Source: Lactonifactor sp050944855 (GTDB lineage Bacteria; Bacillota; Clostridia; Lachnospirales; Lachnospiraceae). From it: DNA of 64,000 nt. The stretch spans positions 79,964-143,963 of the forward strand of contig JBMNRU010000006.1 in assembly GCA_050944855.1 (NCBI GenBank), written 5' to 3'. The notes beneath the pieces are model-generated. The model made no database searches, had not been told where the DNA came from, and saw only the letters and a program-made list of their open reading frames with translations. Each line of letters starts with the position of its first letter. The stretch's first letter is position 1. Both the position numbers and the translations under genes were made by a program. This document shows, in pieces, positions 63,942 through 64,000 of the stretch.

Positions 63942-63962
63942 CAAATGGAGTGCAAATGGAGT
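63942..63962. repeat. Direct repeat CAAATGGAGT after guaA
   Basis: CAAATGGAGT occurs at 63942-63951 and 63953-63962 (11-base period), about 60 bases after the guaA stop. Such short repeats near guaA may be recombinase arm sites of an integrated element, but the window ends before any integrase. Confidence 0.35.
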
Positions 63963-64000
63963 TTAAAAATTATTTTTTTCTCTTGTTTATATTCCAGATT

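Overview
The window looks like a chromosomal segment of an anaerobic, spore-forming Clostridia, most likely a Lachnospiraceae member (Blautia/Ruminococcus-like). This rests on moderate G+C, AGGAGG-type ribosome binding sites, an [FeFe]-hydrogenase system, indolepyruvate:ferredoxin oxidoreductase, and sporulation/germination genes (a SPOCS-LysM protein, a gerABC-type operon, spoIIR, spoIIID). The genus is an inference; no rRNA or tRNA gene was seen.

Layout. 1-3.9 kb: tail of a GGDEF protein, then an iorA-iorB-paaK operon for 2-oxo-acid oxidation and aryl-CoA formation. 3.9-12.5 kb: mostly housekeeping and transport genes (DMT and MATE transporters, GNAT, SDR-like NAD protein, DUF554, Ogt, FmdE-like, ArsC/Spx-like, DUF1294, PfkB kinase, aroC). 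12.6-15.5 kb: a two-component system. 15.6-26 kb: a hydrogen-metabolism region. It holds a sensory hydrogenase-like PAS protein, a SpoIIE-type phosphatase, the trimeric NAD-linked [FeFe] hydrogenase (NuoE-like, NuoF-like and catalytic subunits), and maturation genes hydE and hydF with a cysteine-rich DUF2284 gene between them; hydG is not in the window. 26-36 kb: methyltransferase, P-type ATPase, aminotransferase, L,D-transpeptidase, ddl-murF, plsC. 36-45 kb: PrcB-like lipoprotein, SPOCS-LysM protein, ispE-gntR, gerABC, spoIIR, DUF1934. 45-53.9 kb: deacetylase-like protein, lipoprotein FKBP/trigger-factor foldase, Nudix-HAD fusion, Nudix, rubredoxin, sstT, PTS IICBA. 53.9-56.1 kb: an AT-rich accessory patch with a MATE gene behind an attenuator-like leader, a structured leader with a 50-codon gene, and a MerR fragment cut off exactly where spoIIID's promoter begins. 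56.1-61.9 kb: spoIIID and an SGNH-DUF4358-MBOAT-DHHW-MATE operon that probably acylates a surface polymer. 61.9-64 kb: a 61-bp tandem repeat array, guaA, and short direct repeats after guaA.

The most notable points are the putative hydrogen-sensing module with degenerate H-cluster motifs upstream of the catalytic hydrogenase, the divergent hydE / DUF2284-hydF control region with dyads, the MATE leader with a 16-codon ORF lying across its terminator hairpin, the MerR/spoIIID junction, and several structured intergenic elements.
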